The notes under the pieces: model-generated | Told to the model about the DNA's origin: nothing | The model's input: the letters and a program-made list of their open reading frames with translations, nothing else | Database searches by the model: none | NCBI RefSeq assembly: GCF_017742235.1 | Contig: NZ_JAGHKQ010000004.1 | Span: 1 to 64,000 of the forward strand | Direction of reading: 5' to 3' | Origin: Bacillus sp. 165 | GTDB taxonomy: Bacteria > Bacillota > Bacilli > Bacillales > Bacillaceae_G | Length of the DNA: 64,000 nt | In this document: one piece after another, positions 25,945 to 37,321 of the stretch | Layout: each line of letters opens with the position of its first letter | Position numbering within the stretch: position 1 is the first letter of the stretch | Translations under genes and position numbers: made by a program

Positions 25945-26973
25945 ATGCTAACAGAACGTCAGCTCTTAATTCTACAAATTATCATTGATGATTTTATTGG
26001 TTCTGCGCAGCCTGTTGGTTCAAGAACGTTGTCAAAAAAAGAAGAGATTACGTTTAGTTCTGCTACTATTCGCAATGAAATGGCAGATTTAGAAGAGCTC
26101 GGTTATATTGAGAAAACGCATAGCTCATCCGGACGTGTTCCTTCTGAAAAGGGCTATCGCTTTTATGTAGACCATCTTCTTGCACCGCAACATTTACCTG
26201 AGAGGGAACTTATACAAATTAAGGATTTATTTGCAGAAAGAATCTTTGAATTAGAAAAGGTCGTTCAAAAATCTGCTCAAATTTTATCTGACTTAACAAA
26301 TTACACATCTATCGTGCTTGGACCGAAAATGAAAGAAAACAGAGTGAAAAGCATTCAAGTAGTTCCAATTGGTCCTCATACGGCAGTCGCAATTATCGTA
26401 ACAGATACCGGCCATGTTCAAAATAAAACTATTACAATTCCGGAATCCATCAAGCCTTCGGATATTGAAAAAATGGTTAATATTTTAAACAGCAAACTTA
26501 ATGGAGTGCCAATATCAGAGTTAAACAACAAAATGTTTAAAGAAATTGTGACTTTATTGCGTGTTCACGTTCAAGATTATGATGATGTGATGAAATTATT
26601 GGATGGTACACTGCAATTTCCGTTATCAGAAAAGGTGTACTTTGGCGGGAAAACGAATATGCTCTCTCAGCCAGAATTTCATGATATTCATAAAATAGCT
26701 TCTTTGTTAAGAATGATTGAGCATGAAGAACAAGTTTATAATATGCTTCGTGATAAGACGGTAGGTATTCAGGTGAAAATTGGTCGTGAAAATGAATCTT
26801 CTGCAATGGAAAATTGCAGCTTAATAACGGCGACTTACTCAGTAGGAGAGGAGCACCTGGGAACCATTGCTATGTTAGGTCCTACAAGAATGCAGTATTC
26901 GCGTGTTATTAGCCTGCTGCAGGTTGTGACAAAGCAATTGTCTGATGCGTTTTATCAAATGTATTTGAAGTAA
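25945..26973 (+). CDS. hrcA: Heat-inducible transcription repressor HrcA
   Basis: This 342-residue repressor of class I heat-shock genes begins with a winged helix ([20 protein letters not shown], then [20 protein letters not shown] and [18 protein letters not shown]), followed by the GAF-like HrcA domain. RBS GAGGTGAT stands before the ATG at 25945. It represses its own operon through the CIRCE element directly upstream. It is followed by grpE, dnaK and dnaJ. Confidence 0.96.
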   Translation: MLTERQLLILQIIIDDFIGSAQPVGSRTLSKKEEITFSSATIRNEMADLEELGYIEKTHSSSGRVPSEKGYRFYVDHLLAPQHLPERELIQIKDLFAERIFELEKVVQKSAQILSDLTNYTSIVLGPKMKENRVKSIQVVPIGPHTAVAIIVTDTGHVQNKTITIPESIKPSDIEKMVNILNSKLNGVPISELNNKMFKEIVTLLRVHVQDYDDVMKLLDGTLQFPLSEKVYFGGKTNMLSQPEFHDIHKIASLLRMIEHEEQVYNMLRDKTVGIQVKIGRENESSAMENCSLITATYSVGEEHLGTIAMLGPTRMQYSRVISLLQVVTKQLSDAFYQMYLK

Positions 26974-27036
26974 TAGATTGAACCTAGAGGGGAAGCGAAT
27001 ACTGCTAATCCTCTGCTTTTGAGGGAGGTGAACAAT

Positions 27037-27615
27037 ATGGAAGAGCGCAACGAACAAATAATTGAAGAAATGACGGAGCTGTCAGAAGAGGAAGTAGCTG
27101 CTTCTGAAGATACAACGGGAGAGAATTCGGCAGAAGAGGTTCAGCTTGAGGATGCTGGTGTATTACAAGAAAAAGTAACCGAGCTGGAAGGTAAGCTTGC
27201 TGAGACCGAAAACCGTTTGCTTCGTTTACAAGCTGATTTTGACAATTATCGCCGCCGCACTCTATTGGATAGAGAGGCAGCTGAAAAGTATAGAGCGCAA
27301 AGCTTAGTGCTTGATATTTTACCTGCTCTGGATAACTTTGAAAGAGCGGTGAAAATGGAAGCGAAAGATGAGCAAACATCTTCTATTTTGCAAGGGATGG
27401 AGATGGTGCATCGTCAACTTTTAGAAGCGTTGACAAAAGAAGGAGTAGAAGTGATCGAAGCGGTAGGAAAGCCGTTTGATCCTTATCAGCACCAAGCAGT
27501 AATGCAAGTAGAAGACAGTGAATTTGAAACCAATACGGTTGTAGAGGAATTTCAAAAGGGATATAAACTAAAGGATCGAGTGATTCGACCATCTATGGTA
27601 AAAGTAAATCAATAA
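27037..27615 (+). CDS. grpE: GrpE, nucleotide exchange factor of DnaK
   Basis: This 192-residue protein has an acidic, glutamate-rich N-terminal tail (about the first 45 residues), a long coiled-coil helix ([20 protein letters not shown]) and the conserved core [20 protein letters not shown] and [12 protein letters not shown]-type beta domain ([12 protein letters not shown]). It releases ADP from DnaK. The ATG at 27037 is preceded by GGGAGGTGA at normal spacing. It is the second gene of the HrcA regulon operon. Confidence 0.96.
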   Translation: MEERNEQIIEEMTELSEEEVAASEDTTGENSAEEVQLEDAGVLQEKVTELEGKLAETENRLLRLQADFDNYRRRTLLDREAAEKYRAQSLVLDILPALDNFERAVKMEAKDEQTSSILQGMEMVHRQLLEALTKEGVEVIEAVGKPFDPYQHQAVMQVEDSEFETNTVVEEFQKGYKLKDRVIRPSMVKVNQ

Positions 27616-27623
27616 CTACATAA

Positions 27624-29471
<1,848 letters not shown>

Positions 29472-29480
29472 GAACTACAA

Positions 29481-29517
29481 AAGTCAAAGTCAAGCGTGCC
29501 TTGACTTTGGCTTTTTT
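29481..29517 (+). terminator. Terminator/attenuator after dnaK
   Basis: AGTCAAAGTCAAG pairs with CTTGACTTTGGCT around GCGTGC (one G-U), followed by TTTTTTAAA. It separates dnaK from dnaJ. Confidence 0.8.
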
Positions 29518-29538
29518 AAATACTAATGAAAAATATCT

Positions 29539-29604
29539 TTACTGTCGTAATATAAAGAATAGCGGGGAGCCTGCTTGCTCAACAGTTGGTGCGTATGACA
29601 GTAA
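29539..29604. other. Multibranch stem structure in the dnaK-dnaJ spacer
   Basis: TTACTGTCGTA (29539-29549) pairs with TATGACAGTAA (29594-29604), 11 positions with one G-U. It encloses two small hairpins, GAGC/GCTC (29567-29580) and CAAC/GTTG (29580-29588). In B. subtilis a sporulation small RNA called SurC has been reported in the dnaK-dnaJ intergenic region. Homology is not shown here, and the strand is undetermined. Confidence 0.45.
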
Positions 29605-29662
29605 TTGTTGCAAAGGTATTTCTTCAAATGATAAAATTACCTTTATGTGAAAGGAGTCGGGG

Positions 29663-30781
29663 TTGGATACTATGAGTAAACGAGATTATTATGAGGTGCT
29701 TGGTGTCAGCAAGTCGGCCTCTAAAGATGAAATTAAGAAAGCTTACCGTCGACTTGCGAAAAAGTACCATCCAGACGTAAGTACGGAAGCGGATGCGACA
29801 GAAAAATTTAAAGAAGTACAGGAAGCATATGATGTATTAAGTGATGATACAAAACGTACGCAGTACGATCAATTTGGCCATGCTGGAGCGAACCAAGGAT
29901 TTGATGGCGGTTTTGGCGGCGGGGATTTTGGCGGCTTTGGTTTTGAAGATATCTTTAGTACTTTTTTCGGCGGTGGCGGAAGAAGACGGGATCCAAACGC
30001 ACCTCGTCAAGGAGCTGATTTGCAATATTCAATGGCCTTAGAATTTGAAGAAGCCATTTTTGGAAAAGAAACAGATATTGAAATTCCAACTGAAGAAGAG
30101 TGCGATACATGTCAGGGGTCAGGCGCAAAAACAGGAACTTCCAAGGAAACATGTTCTCACTGTAAGGGAAGCGGTCAAGTGAACGTTGAGCAAAATACTC
30201 CATTTGGCCGTATTGTTAATCGTCGAACATGTCAGCATTGCAGCGGTACTGGACAATTCATAAAAGAAAAATGTAATACATGTCACGGTTCTGGAAAAGT
30301 ACGCAAGAGAAAGAAAATTCATGTGAAAATTCCAGCGGGAATTGATGATGGTCAACAAATTCGTGTATCTGGCAAAGGGGAACCAGGGGTAAACGGCGGC
30401 CCTGCGGGAGATTTATATGTTGTATTCCATGTCAAAGCTCATGAGTTTTTTGAGCGTCAAGGCGATGATATCATCTGTGAAATGCCATTAACGTTTGCGC
30501 AAGCTGCTCTTGGTGATGAAGTGGAAGTACCTACAGTGCATGGGAAAGTGAAATTGAAAATACCTGCTGGCACTCAAACAGGTACAGAGTTCCGTTTAAA
30601 AGGAAAAGGAGCGCCAAATGTCAGAGGATATGGCCAAGGAGATCAATATGTTATTGTTCGGGTAGTAACACCAACAAAATTATCTACTCGCCAAAAAGAA
30701 GTATTAAAGGAGCTTGCAGAGGATGAGCTTCATAAAGAAGACGGCTTGTTTGCGAAGCTTAAAAGAGCGTTTAAAGGGTAA
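29663..30781 (+). CDS. dnaJ: Chaperone DnaJ (Hsp40)
   Basis: This 372-residue co-chaperone has the J domain with HPD at about 36 ([13 protein letters not shown]), a Gly/Phe-rich linker ([20 protein letters not shown]), four zinc-binding CxxCxGxG repeats ([32 protein letters not shown]) and the C-terminal substrate-binding domain. It stimulates DnaK ATPase. The TTG at 29663 is taken as start because AAAGGAG lies 6 bases upstream, but the conserved [11 protein letters not shown] begins at the ATG at 29672, so that start is equally credible. Confidence 0.95.
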   Translation: MDTMSKRDYYEVLGVSKSASKDEIKKAYRRLAKKYHPDVSTEADATEKFKEVQEAYDVLSDDTKRTQYDQFGHAGANQGFDGGFGGGDFGGFGFEDIFSTFFGGGGRRRDPNAPRQGADLQYSMALEFEEAIFGKETDIEIPTEEECDTCQGSGAKTGTSKETCSHCKGSGQVNVEQNTPFGRIVNRRTCQHCSGTGQFIKEKCNTCHGSGKVRKRKKIHVKIPAGIDDGQQIRVSGKGEPGVNGGPAGDLYVVFHVKAHEFFERQGDDIICEMPLTFAQAALGDEVEVPTVHGKVKLKIPAGTQTGTEFRLKGKGAPNVRGYGQGDQYVIVRVVTPTKLSTRQKEVLKELAEDELHKEDGLFAKLKRAFKG

Positions 30782-30810
30782 TACTGATAGTGATTATGAA
30801 ATGGATTCTT

Positions 30811-30838
30811 GCCCATGCTTAGCAGCATAGGGCTTGTT
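30811..30838 (+). terminator. Weak terminator-like hairpin after dnaJ
   Basis: GCCCATGCT and AGCATAGGGC pair with one bulged base around TAGC, followed by TTGTTTC. The T run is poor. Confidence 0.45.
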
Positions 30839-30886
30839 TCTATGGATGCAAATTAATAAGATGAATAGAAAATGGAGTTGGTAGAA

Positions 30887-31825
30887 TTGAAATGGTCAGA
30901 AATCAGTGTTCATATAACACAAGAAGCTGTGGAGCCTGTTTCTCATATTTTGCATGAAGTGGGTGCAAGCGGCGTTGTTATTGAGGACCCCCTGGATTTA
31001 GTAAAAGAACGAGAAAATCGATTCGGAGAAATCTACCAACTCAACCCTGATGATTATCCAAGTGAAGGAGTCATTGTAAAGGCATATCTTCCGATCAATG
31101 ATTCTTTTGAAGCTAATGTAGAACAAATCAAATCGGCGATTTCCAGCCTTAGTCAATACGATATCGATTTGGGGAAAAATGAAGTGACTGTAAGTGAAGT
31201 TGATGAAGAAGAATGGGCTACAGCTTGGAAGAAATATTATCATCCTATCCAAGTATCTGAAACGTTCACGATCGTTCCGACATGGGAAGAATATAAAGCT
31301 GAACATGAAGGAGAACGTATTATTGAACTGGATCCGGGTATGGCGTTTGGGACAGGAACCCATCCTACGACAGTAATGTGTATTCGTGCATTAGAAAAAA
31401 TGGTTAAACACGGCGATACAGTAATTGATGTTGGAACAGGATCTGGCATTTTAAGTATTGCGGCCGCTAAACTTGGTGCTTCCTCGGTCCAAGCATATGA
31501 TTTAGATGAGGTTGCTGTAGAGAGTGCGAGAATGAATATTGAATTAAACAATGTTCAGCATGTTGTGGCTGTAAATCAAAATAACTTACTAAATGGCATT
31601 ACAGGCCCTGTAGACGTTATTGTAGCCAACCTATTAGCAGAAATTATTCTTTTATTCCCGAAAGAGGCAGCTCAGGTTGTCAAACAAGGCGGCTTATTTA
31701 TTACCTCGGGAATTATTGAAGCAAAGCAGCAAGAGGTAATAGATGCATTAGAGAAATCCGGCTTTACAATTGAAGAAGTACTGAAGATTGAAGATTGGGT
31801 AGCAATTATTGCTCGAAATAATTAG
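30887..31825 (+). CDS. prmA: Ribosomal protein L11 methyltransferase
   Basis: This 312-residue SAM-dependent enzyme methylates ribosomal protein uL11. The substrate-recognition N-terminal domain is followed by [14 protein letters not shown], motif [20 protein letters not shown], and the catalytic-site [12 protein letters not shown]. The start is a TTG at 30887: GGAG lies 9 bases upstream and the protein then begins [17 protein letters not shown] like B. subtilis PrmA. An in-frame ATG at 30872 contains that RBS and is unlikely. It is followed by rsmE and mtaB. Confidence 0.94.
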   Translation: MKWSEISVHITQEAVEPVSHILHEVGASGVVIEDPLDLVKERENRFGEIYQLNPDDYPSEGVIVKAYLPINDSFEANVEQIKSAISSLSQYDIDLGKNEVTVSEVDEEEWATAWKKYYHPIQVSETFTIVPTWEEYKAEHEGERIIELDPGMAFGTGTHPTTVMCIRALEKMVKHGDTVIDVGTGSGILSIAAAKLGASSVQAYDLDEVAVESARMNIELNNVQHVVAVNQNNLLNGITGPVDVIVANLLAEIILLFPKEAAQVVKQGGLFITSGIIEAKQQEVIDALEKSGFTIEEVLKIEDWVAIIARNN

Positions 31826-31830
31826 TCTGA

Positions 31831-31866
31831 TTGAGCTCTATTCGTAAGTGAGGGAATAGAGCTCAA
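31831..31866. repeat. 13-bp perfect inverted repeat between prmA and rsmE
   Basis: TTGAGCTCTATTC and GAATAGAGCTCAA are perfect complements around a 10-base loop. No T run follows, so it is more likely an mRNA stability or processing hairpin than a terminator. Confidence 0.6.
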
Positions 31867-31884
31867 TCATCATAGGGTGATACG

Positions 31885-32634
31885 ATGCAGCGATATTTTA
31901 TAGAAGAAAGCGCAGTAGAAAATAACAATATTATAATTACGGGTGACGATGCACATCACATTGCAAAAGTGATGCGCATGAAACATGGTCAAGAAATTAT
32001 ATGCTGTTATAATCAAAAAACAGCTCTTTGTATAATTGATGAAATTACCAATGAATTTGTAAAAGCTACTGTTGTAAAATGGGTAGAGGAATCCAATGAA
32101 TTGCCTATTGAAGTGACGATTGCAAGCGGCTTGCCAAAAGGGGATAAGCTTGAGCTTATTATCCAAAAGGGAACGGAGCTGGGCGCAAAGGCATTTCTCC
32201 CTTTTCAAGCGTCACGTTCGATTGTGAAGTGGGATACAAAAAAGGGCAGTAAAAAAGTGGAGCGCTGGACGAAAATTGCCAAGGAGGCTGCGGAGCAATC
32301 ACACCGCAGTGCAATACCAACGATAGAAACTCCTGTTTCATTTAAACAGCTTCTTCACCTTAGCAAAGAGTATGATACGTGTATTGTTGCATATGAAGAA
32401 GATGCAAAACAAGGAGAAAAAGCAAACTTTGTCAAAACACTGGAAAGTTTGCCGTTAGGTGCACGTTTATTGATCGTATTTGGTCCGGAGGGTGGATGGT
32501 GTGAAGAGGAAATCCAGCTCTTACGTGAACATAAATTTGTAAGCTGCAGCTTAGGCCCAAGGATTTTACGCACGGAAACAGCTCCTCTGTATGTACTATC
32601 TGCTGTTTCTTATTATTTTGAACTGATGGGGTGA
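31885..32634 (+). CDS. rsmE: 16S rRNA (uracil-1498-N3)-methyltransferase
   Basis: This 249-residue SPOUT-class methyltransferase has a PUA-like N-terminus with GDDAHHIAKVMRMKHGQEI and a knotted C-terminal SAM-binding domain with LIVFGPEGGWCEEEI and SLGPRILRTETAPLYVL. It methylates U1498 of 16S rRNA in the decoding region. A GGGTGAT RBS stands before the ATG. The gene is followed by mtaB after 4 bases, so they are co-transcribed. Confidence 0.94.
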   Translation: MQRYFIEESAVENNNIIITGDDAHHIAKVMRMKHGQEIICCYNQKTALCIIDEITNEFVKATVVKWVEESNELPIEVTIASGLPKGDKLELIIQKGTELGAKAFLPFQASRSIVKWDTKKGSKKVERWTKIAKEAAEQSHRSAIPTIETPVSFKQLLHLSKEYDTCIVAYEEDAKQGEKANFVKTLESLPLGARLLIVFGPEGGWCEEEIQLLREHKFVSCSLGPRILRTETAPLYVLSAVSYYFELMG

Positions 32635-32638
32635 TACT

Positions 32639-33976
32639 ATGCCGCACGTTGCATTTCATACGTTAGGTTGTAAAGTCAATCATTACGAAACAGAAGCAAT
32701 TTGGCAACTATTTAAACAAGCAGGCTATGAGCGTACAGAATTTGAACGTAGAGCCGATGTTTACGTTATTAATACATGTACTGTAACAAATACAGGGGAT
32801 AAGAAGAGCCGTCAAATCATTCGTCGTGCCGTTCGTCAAAATCCTGATGCTGTTATATGTGTAACAGGATGCTACGCTCAAACCTCGCCTGCGGAAATTA
32901 TGGCTATTCCAGGTGTAGATATTGTTGTGGGGACGCAAGATCGCACGAAAATGCTTGAATATATTGAGCAATATAAAGAAGAACGCCAGCCGATTAATGG
33001 TGTAAGGAACATTATGAAAACACGTGTATATGAAGAGTTAGATGTTCCTTATTTCACAGACCGTACTCGCGCTTCTCTCAAAATTCAAGAAGGGTGCAAT
33101 AATTTTTGTACATTTTGCATTATCCCATGGGCACGTGGCTTAATGCGTTCTCGCGATCCAAAGGAAGTCATTCGTCAAGCTCAGCAGTTAGTAGATGCGG
33201 GTTACAAAGAGATTGTCTTGACTGGCATTCATACAGGTGGCTATGGAGAAGATATGAAGGATTATAATCTGGCTATGCTGTTGCGAGATATGGAGAGAGA
33301 GATAAAAGGGTTAAAACGCCTTCGTATTTCTTCCATTGAGGCTAGTCAAATTACAGATGAGGTAATTGAAGTACTACGCGAATCTAAAGTAATAGTACGT
33401 CATCTGCATATTCCGCTTCAATCTGGCTCTAATACAGTATTGAAACGTATGCGCCGCAAGTATACAATGGAATTTTTCAAAGAGCGATTGGATCGTTTGA
33501 AAGAAGCTCTTCCAGGCTTGGCAATTACATCTGATGTAATTGTTGGTTTCCCTAGTGAAACGGAAGAAGAGTTTATGGAAACGTTCAATTTCATTAAGGA
33601 TAACCGTTTTTCTGAGTTGCATGTATTTCCGTATTCAAAACGTACTGGAACTCCGGCAGCACGAATGGATGATCAAGTGGATGAAGCAGTAAAAAACGAA
33701 CGAGTACATCGTTTAATTGCTCTTTCTGATCAATTGGCAAAAGAGTACGCCTGTGCATTTGAAGGAGAAGTGTTAGAGGTTATTCCAGAAGAAGAATTTA
33801 ATGAAGGCCAACTTGTTGGTTATACAGATAACTACTTAAAAGTAGTGTTTGAGGGAACAGAAGATATGATTGGCAAACTGGTAAAAATAAAAATTATAAA
33901 AGCTGGTTATCCATATAACGAGGGACAATTTGTTCGCATACTGGATGAAGTATTAGAAGAAAGCGCAAGCGCCTAA
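32639..33976 (+). CDS. mtaB: tRNA t6A37 methylthiotransferase MtaB
   Basis: This 445-residue radical SAM enzyme (YqeV) converts t6A37 of tRNA to ms2t6A. The N-terminal cluster ligands are in LGCKVNHYE, NTCTVT and VTGCYAQ, and the radical SAM motif is EGCNNFCTFCIIPWARG. The blocks HLHIPLQSGSNTVLKRMRR and DVIVGFPSETEEEF are typical. A C-terminal TRAM domain contacts RNA. It lies 4 bases after rsmE and ends at a terminator whose 5' arm follows the stop codon. Confidence 0.95.
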   Translation: MPHVAFHTLGCKVNHYETEAIWQLFKQAGYERTEFERRADVYVINTCTVTNTGDKKSRQIIRRAVRQNPDAVICVTGCYAQTSPAEIMAIPGVDIVVGTQDRTKMLEYIEQYKEERQPINGVRNIMKTRVYEELDVPYFTDRTRASLKIQEGCNNFCTFCIIPWARGLMRSRDPKEVIRQAQQLVDAGYKEIVLTGIHTGGYGEDMKDYNLAMLLRDMEREIKGLKRLRISSIEASQITDEVIEVLRESKVIVRHLHIPLQSGSNTVLKRMRRKYTMEFFKERLDRLKEALPGLAITSDVIVGFPSETEEEFMETFNFIKDNRFSELHVFPYSKRTGTPAARMDDQVDEAVKNERVHRLIALSDQLAKEYACAFEGEVLEVIPEEEFNEGQLVGYTDNYLKVVFEGTEDMIGKLVKIKIIKAGYPYNEGQFVRILDEVLEESASA

Positions 33977-34008
33977 GCATACAAACAACATGTTTGTATG
34001 CTTTTTTT
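33976..34008 (+). terminator. Terminator of prmA-rsmE-mtaB
   Basis: AGCATACAAACA and TGTTTGTATGCT are perfect complements around ACA, followed by TTTTTTT. Confidence 0.9.
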
Positions 34009-34077
34009 GAATGAAAAGATACTAATAAGTGAAAAGTAAAAAAGGAGTTAGAAATTCTCCATATTGTTATTTGTTTA

Positions 34078-34086
34078 TGGTATAAT
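34078..34086 (+). promoter_or_regulatory. Extended -10 promoter of deoC
   Basis: TGGTATAAT at 34078-34086 is an extended -10 (TGn plus TATAAT). No good -35 is visible. It lies about 70 bases before the deoC start. Confidence 0.5.
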
Positions 34087-34155
34087 CAAAGTAATGGTTA
34101 GTCGTCAGACAACTGAAGAATCAGTACATAGTCATTATGGAAGGGGATATTGTGC

Positions 34156-34821
34156 ATGGAATATGCTAAATTAATTGACCACACATTGTTAAAAGCGGAT
34201 ACAAAAAAAGATGCAATTGTTACATTATGCGAAGAAGCAAAGCAGCATAGTTTCGCTTCTGTTTGTGTTAACCCGACTTGGGTTGAAACAGCAGCAGAGC
34301 TTTTGAAAGGCTCTGAAGTAAAGGTGTGTACGGTTATTGGCTTCCCATTGGGAGCAACAACACCGGAAACAAAGGCATTTGAAACAACTGATGCGATCAA
34401 AAAAGGCGCGACAGAAGTTGATATGGTTATTAATATTGGTGCTTTACAAGATAAAAATGATGAGCTTGTAGAGCGTGACGTACGTGCTGTGGTGGAAGCT
34501 GCAAAAGGGAAGGCCATAGTAAAAGTTATTATTGAAACTTGTTTACTAACAGAAGAAGAAAAAGTGCGTGCTTGTAAATTATCTGTAAAAGCTGGTGCAG
34601 ATTTTGTCAAAACTTCTACAGGCTTCTCCACTGGCGGTGCAACAATAGAGGACGTTGCGTTGATGAGAAAGACAGTTGGACCGGATATCGGTGTGAAAGC
34701 TTCTGGTGGAGTGCGTGATTTAAAAGGTATGGAAGAAATGGTACAAGCGGGAGCGACTCGTATCGGTACAAGCTCTGGTGTTGCTTTAGTAAGTGGAAAA
34801 ACATCAACTACAAGTTACTAA
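34156..34821 (+). CDS. deoC: Deoxyribose-phosphate aldolase
   Basis: This 221-residue class I aldolase splits 2-deoxyribose-5-phosphate into acetaldehyde and glyceraldehyde-3-phosphate in deoxynucleoside breakdown. It has the opening IDHTLLKAD, the catalytic Asp in [11 protein letters not shown], the Schiff-base Lys in [14 protein letters not shown] and the second Lys in [10 protein letters not shown]. The ATG at 34156 has AAGGGG 9 bases upstream; a TTG at 34150 is too close. It is a single gene between two terminators. In B. subtilis the gene (dra) sits elsewhere with nupC and pdp, so this position is different from that species. Confidence 0.94.
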   Translation: MEYAKLIDHTLLKADTKKDAIVTLCEEAKQHSFASVCVNPTWVETAAELLKGSEVKVCTVIGFPLGATTPETKAFETTDAIKKGATEVDMVINIGALQDKNDELVERDVRAVVEAAKGKAIVKVIIETCLLTEEEKVRACKLSVKAGADFVKTSTGFSTGGATIEDVALMRKTVGPDIGVKASGGVRDLKGMEEMVQAGATRIGTSSGVALVSGKTSTTSY

Positions 34822-34828
34822 TAAAAAA

Positions 34829-34857
34829 AGAAGACTGGATTCAGTCTTCTTTTTTTA
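34829..34857 (+). terminator. Terminator of deoC
   Basis: AGAAGACTG and CAGTCTTCT form a perfect stem around GATT, followed by TTTTTTT. Confidence 0.9.
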
Positions 34858-34967
34858 TTAGTAACTGTTAAAAATAAATGACTAAACAGACTGATTTGTA
34901 AGGAATTCATTTAATATTTTAAACGGTATGAAATCACTTTTCTATCAGTGAAATTCTCGTCAGACAG

Positions 34968-34997
34968 TTGACCAAGTAGGATGCAATATATTATAAT
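34968..34997 (+). promoter_or_regulatory. SigA-type promoter of rpsU-yqeY
   Basis: TTGACC at 34968-34973, 18-base spacer and TATAAT at 34992-34997. Confidence 0.75.
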
Positions 34998-35080
34998 CGT
35001 AAAAGACATGCTGAAAAGGTCTTCCTTTTGCATGCATAAGTTTATGATGTAAGTGAACGTTCGGAGGGAGGGAAAGTAGG

Positions 35081-35254
35081 ATGTCTAAAACAGTCGTTCG
35101 TAAAAACGAATCTTTGGAGGATGCACTTCGTCGTTTTAAGAGATCAGTTTCTAAAACTGGTACGCTTGCAGAGGCAAGAAAGCGCGAGTTCTACGAAAAG
35201 CCAAGCGTAAAACGTAAGAAAAAGTCTGAAGCAGCTAGAAAGCGCAAATTCTAA
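35081..35254 (+). CDS. rpsU: 30S ribosomal protein bS21
   Basis: This 57-residue very basic protein starts [20 protein letters not shown] and ends [14 protein letters not shown], the bS21 pattern. It binds the 3' domain of 16S rRNA in the small subunit. GGAGGGAGGG stands upstream of the ATG. It is the first gene of a pair with yqeY, 14 bases apart, as in B. subtilis, and has a strong promoter. Confidence 0.96.
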
Positions 35255-35268
35255 GAGAGGGTGTATTT

Positions 35269-35715
35269 ATGAGTCTTCTCGATCGTCTAAATGATGATAT
35301 GAAACAAGCAATGAGAAACAAAGAAAAAGAGAAATTAAGTGTAATCCGTATGGTTAAAGCTGCTATACAGAATGAAGCTATCAAAGTCGGCAATTCTTCT
35401 TTAACAGAAGAAGAGGAGTTGACAGTATTGATGCGTGAAGCAAAGCAGCGTAAAGACTCCCTCCTTGAATTTGAAAAAGCTGGTCGCGAAGACCTTGTTG
35501 ATAAAATCAAGAATGAATTTCAGATTTTGGAAACATATTTGCCTAAACAGCTAACAGAAGAAGAACTGAAAAATATCGTTGCGCAAGTTATCGAAGAAGT
35601 AGGTGCAGCTTCCAAAGCTGATATGGGTAAAGTAATGGGCGCCCTTATGCCGAAAGTAAAAGGTAAAGCGGATGGCTCTTTAGTTAACAAGCTTGTTTCA
35701 CAATTATTAGCATAA
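35269..35715 (+). CDS. yqeY: YqeY, GatB-tail-like protein
   Basis: This 148-residue all-helical protein resembles the tail domain of the amidotransferase subunit GatB ([20 protein letters not shown] and [15 protein letters not shown]-type, here [17 protein letters not shown]; then [19 protein letters not shown]). The last block is the tRNA-contacting helix region in GatB. The function in this freestanding form is not established. It follows rpsU in one operon. Confidence 0.9.
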   Translation: MSLLDRLNDDMKQAMRNKEKEKLSVIRMVKAAIQNEAIKVGNSSLTEEEELTVLMREAKQRKDSLLEFEKAGREDLVDKIKNEFQILETYLPKQLTEEELKNIVAQVIEEVGAASKADMGKVMGALMPKVKGKADGSLVNKLVSQLLA

Positions 35716-35717
35716 AA

Positions 35718-35746
35718 AAACGTCTCGTTCACGAGACGTTTTTTTA
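35718..35746 (+). terminator. Terminator of rpsU-yqeY
   Basis: AAACGTCTCGT and ACGAGACGTTT form a perfect stem with a very short loop and a TTTTTTT tail. Confidence 0.88.
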
Positions 35747-35820
35747 TGCTTTTTTATTCTTTTCTCCGGTGCTAGTACAAGCATTTTTTTCATACATATG
35801 AATGGAGAGGGGGTTCTTCG

Positions 35821-36099
35821 ATGAAAAAGCTGCAACAGCAAGTGAAGAGTTGGATTACAAAGAAGATGGACCTGCCTGCTGATGTGCTTATGGATCTGCC
35901 TCGAATCACTATGGTTGGTCAGATTCATATTTATATAGAAAATCATAGGGGACTGCTTGCATTCTCCGATACTGAGGTACGTTTACTGTTAAAGCAAGGT
36001 CAGCTGTTGATTAAAGGAAACTCCTTTGTTATCAAAACCATACTTCCAGAGGAATTGCTGCTTGAAGGAACAATTGAACAAGTACTGTTTCTAGATTAA
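35821..36099 (+). CDS. yqfC: YqfC, YabP/YqfC-family sporulation protein
   Basis: This 92-residue protein of the YabP/YqfC family has the conserved core LMDLPRITMVGQIHIYIENHRGLLAFSDTEVRLL (given in parts: ITMVGQIHIYIENH, then FSDTEVRLLLKQG) and GNSFVIKTILPEELLLEGTI. In B. subtilis the yqfCD pair is expressed in the mother cell and is needed for normal sporulation. GGAGAGGGGG precedes the ATG. It is followed by yqfD 20 bases downstream. Confidence 0.9.
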   Translation: MKKLQQQVKSWITKKMDLPADVLMDLPRITMVGQIHIYIENHRGLLAFSDTEVRLLLKQGQLLIKGNSFVIKTILPEELLLEGTIEQVLFLD

Positions 36100-36118
36100 T
36101 AAGGAGCGGGGGAGAAGC

Positions 36119-37318
36119 ATGAAAAACCAATGGGTAATCCTCTTTGGGGGACATGTGAAAGTTCGTTTGAGTGGGCGTGGAACAGAACGCTTTGTTAACG
36201 AGTGTGTCCGAAGAGGCATTTATGTGTGGAACGTGAAAAAAGTAGGGACAGAAACGATAACGTGTTATGTAATGCTGAGAGATGTTCCGAAATTGAGGAT
36301 CATATATAGGAAGAATGAATGTGACATAAGATTTATTGGTCGATATGGCTTACCATTTTTCCGAAAAAAACTTTTGAAAAACAGTGGATTTCTTATCGGT
36401 TTCATTACTTTTTTTGTTTGTTTGATTCTCTTGTCTAATATGGTATGGAGCATCGAAATAGACGGAGCGAAGCCGGAAACTGAGTATCTCATCATGAAAG
36501 AGCTAGATGCGTTAGGAGTAAAGCGTGGCAAACTGCAATTCCAGCTTAAAGATGTAGAGTCTCTGCAAAGGTATTTGACCAATAATGTAAATTCGATTAC
36601 ATGGGTAGGCGTCGAACTTAGAGGGACAACATATCACTTTCAAGTGGTGGAGAAAAACGAGCCTAAGAAAGAAGAAGCATTACAACCCCGCAATTTAATC
36701 GCAAAAAAAGAAGCTGTGATTACCCGTACCTTTGTAGAGCAAGGAAAGAACATGGTACAGGAGAATGATCACGTTGAAAAAGGACAACTTCTTGTTTCTG
36801 GTATATATGGAAACGAAGAAAATCCTACTATTGTACCAGCGAAAGGAGTCATTTTTGGAGAAACATGGTACAAGTCATCAGTTGAAATCCCGCTGAGTAC
36901 GAAGTTTCAAGTATACACAGGCTCTTTTTTTAAAAAGTATTACATAAATGTCGGCAAATTACAGATAAAAGTATGGGGATTTGAAAAAAATAAGTATAAA
37001 GCATATAAAGAAGATTCTATGAAATATGATGTTCATTTTTTACGATGGACGCTCCCCATTTCATACGAAAAAGTTACGGTGAGAGAGGAAGAAGAAGCGC
37101 ATCGTGATTATACACAAAAGCAGGCGGTAAAAACCGGTATAGACATAGCAAGAAGTGAGCTCAAGAAAAAACTTGATGAGCATGCAAGGATTATTGGAGA
37201 AAAAGTTTTGCGAAAGAGTACTAAGGATGGTAAAGTAAAATTAGAATTACATTTTAAGGTAATAGAGAATATTGCAACGGAACAACCAATATCTGAGTCC
37301 GAAATTCAAGGAGATTGA
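36119..37318 (+). CDS. yqfD: YqfD, sporulation membrane protein
   Basis: This 399-residue protein has one strong membrane segment at about residues 89-110 (GFLIGFITFFVCLILLSNMV), a cytoplasmic N-terminal part with the FVNECVRRGIYVWNVKK block and a long extracytoplasmic C-terminal part. It belongs to the YqfD stage IV sporulation family. A role in the mother cell with YqfC is inferred from B. subtilis. GGAGCGGGGGAG precedes the ATG. phoH starts 4 bases after the stop, so yqfC, yqfD and phoH form an operon. Confidence 0.9.
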   Translation: MKNQWVILFGGHVKVRLSGRGTERFVNECVRRGIYVWNVKKVGTETITCYVMLRDVPKLRIIYRKNECDIRFIGRYGLPFFRKKLLKNSGFLIGFITFFVCLILLSNMVWSIEIDGAKPETEYLIMKELDALGVKRGKLQFQLKDVESLQRYLTNNVNSITWVGVELRGTTYHFQVVEKNEPKKEEALQPRNLIAKKEAVITRTFVEQGKNMVQENDHVEKGQLLVSGIYGNEENPTIVPAKGVIFGETWYKSSVEIPLSTKFQVYTGSFFKKYYINVGKLQIKVWGFEKNKYKAYKEDSMKYDVHFLRWTLPISYEKVTVREEEEAHRDYTQKQAVKTGIDIARSELKKKLDEHARIIGEKVLRKSTKDGKVKLELHFKVIENIATEQPISESEIQGD

Positions 37319-37321
37319 GTA

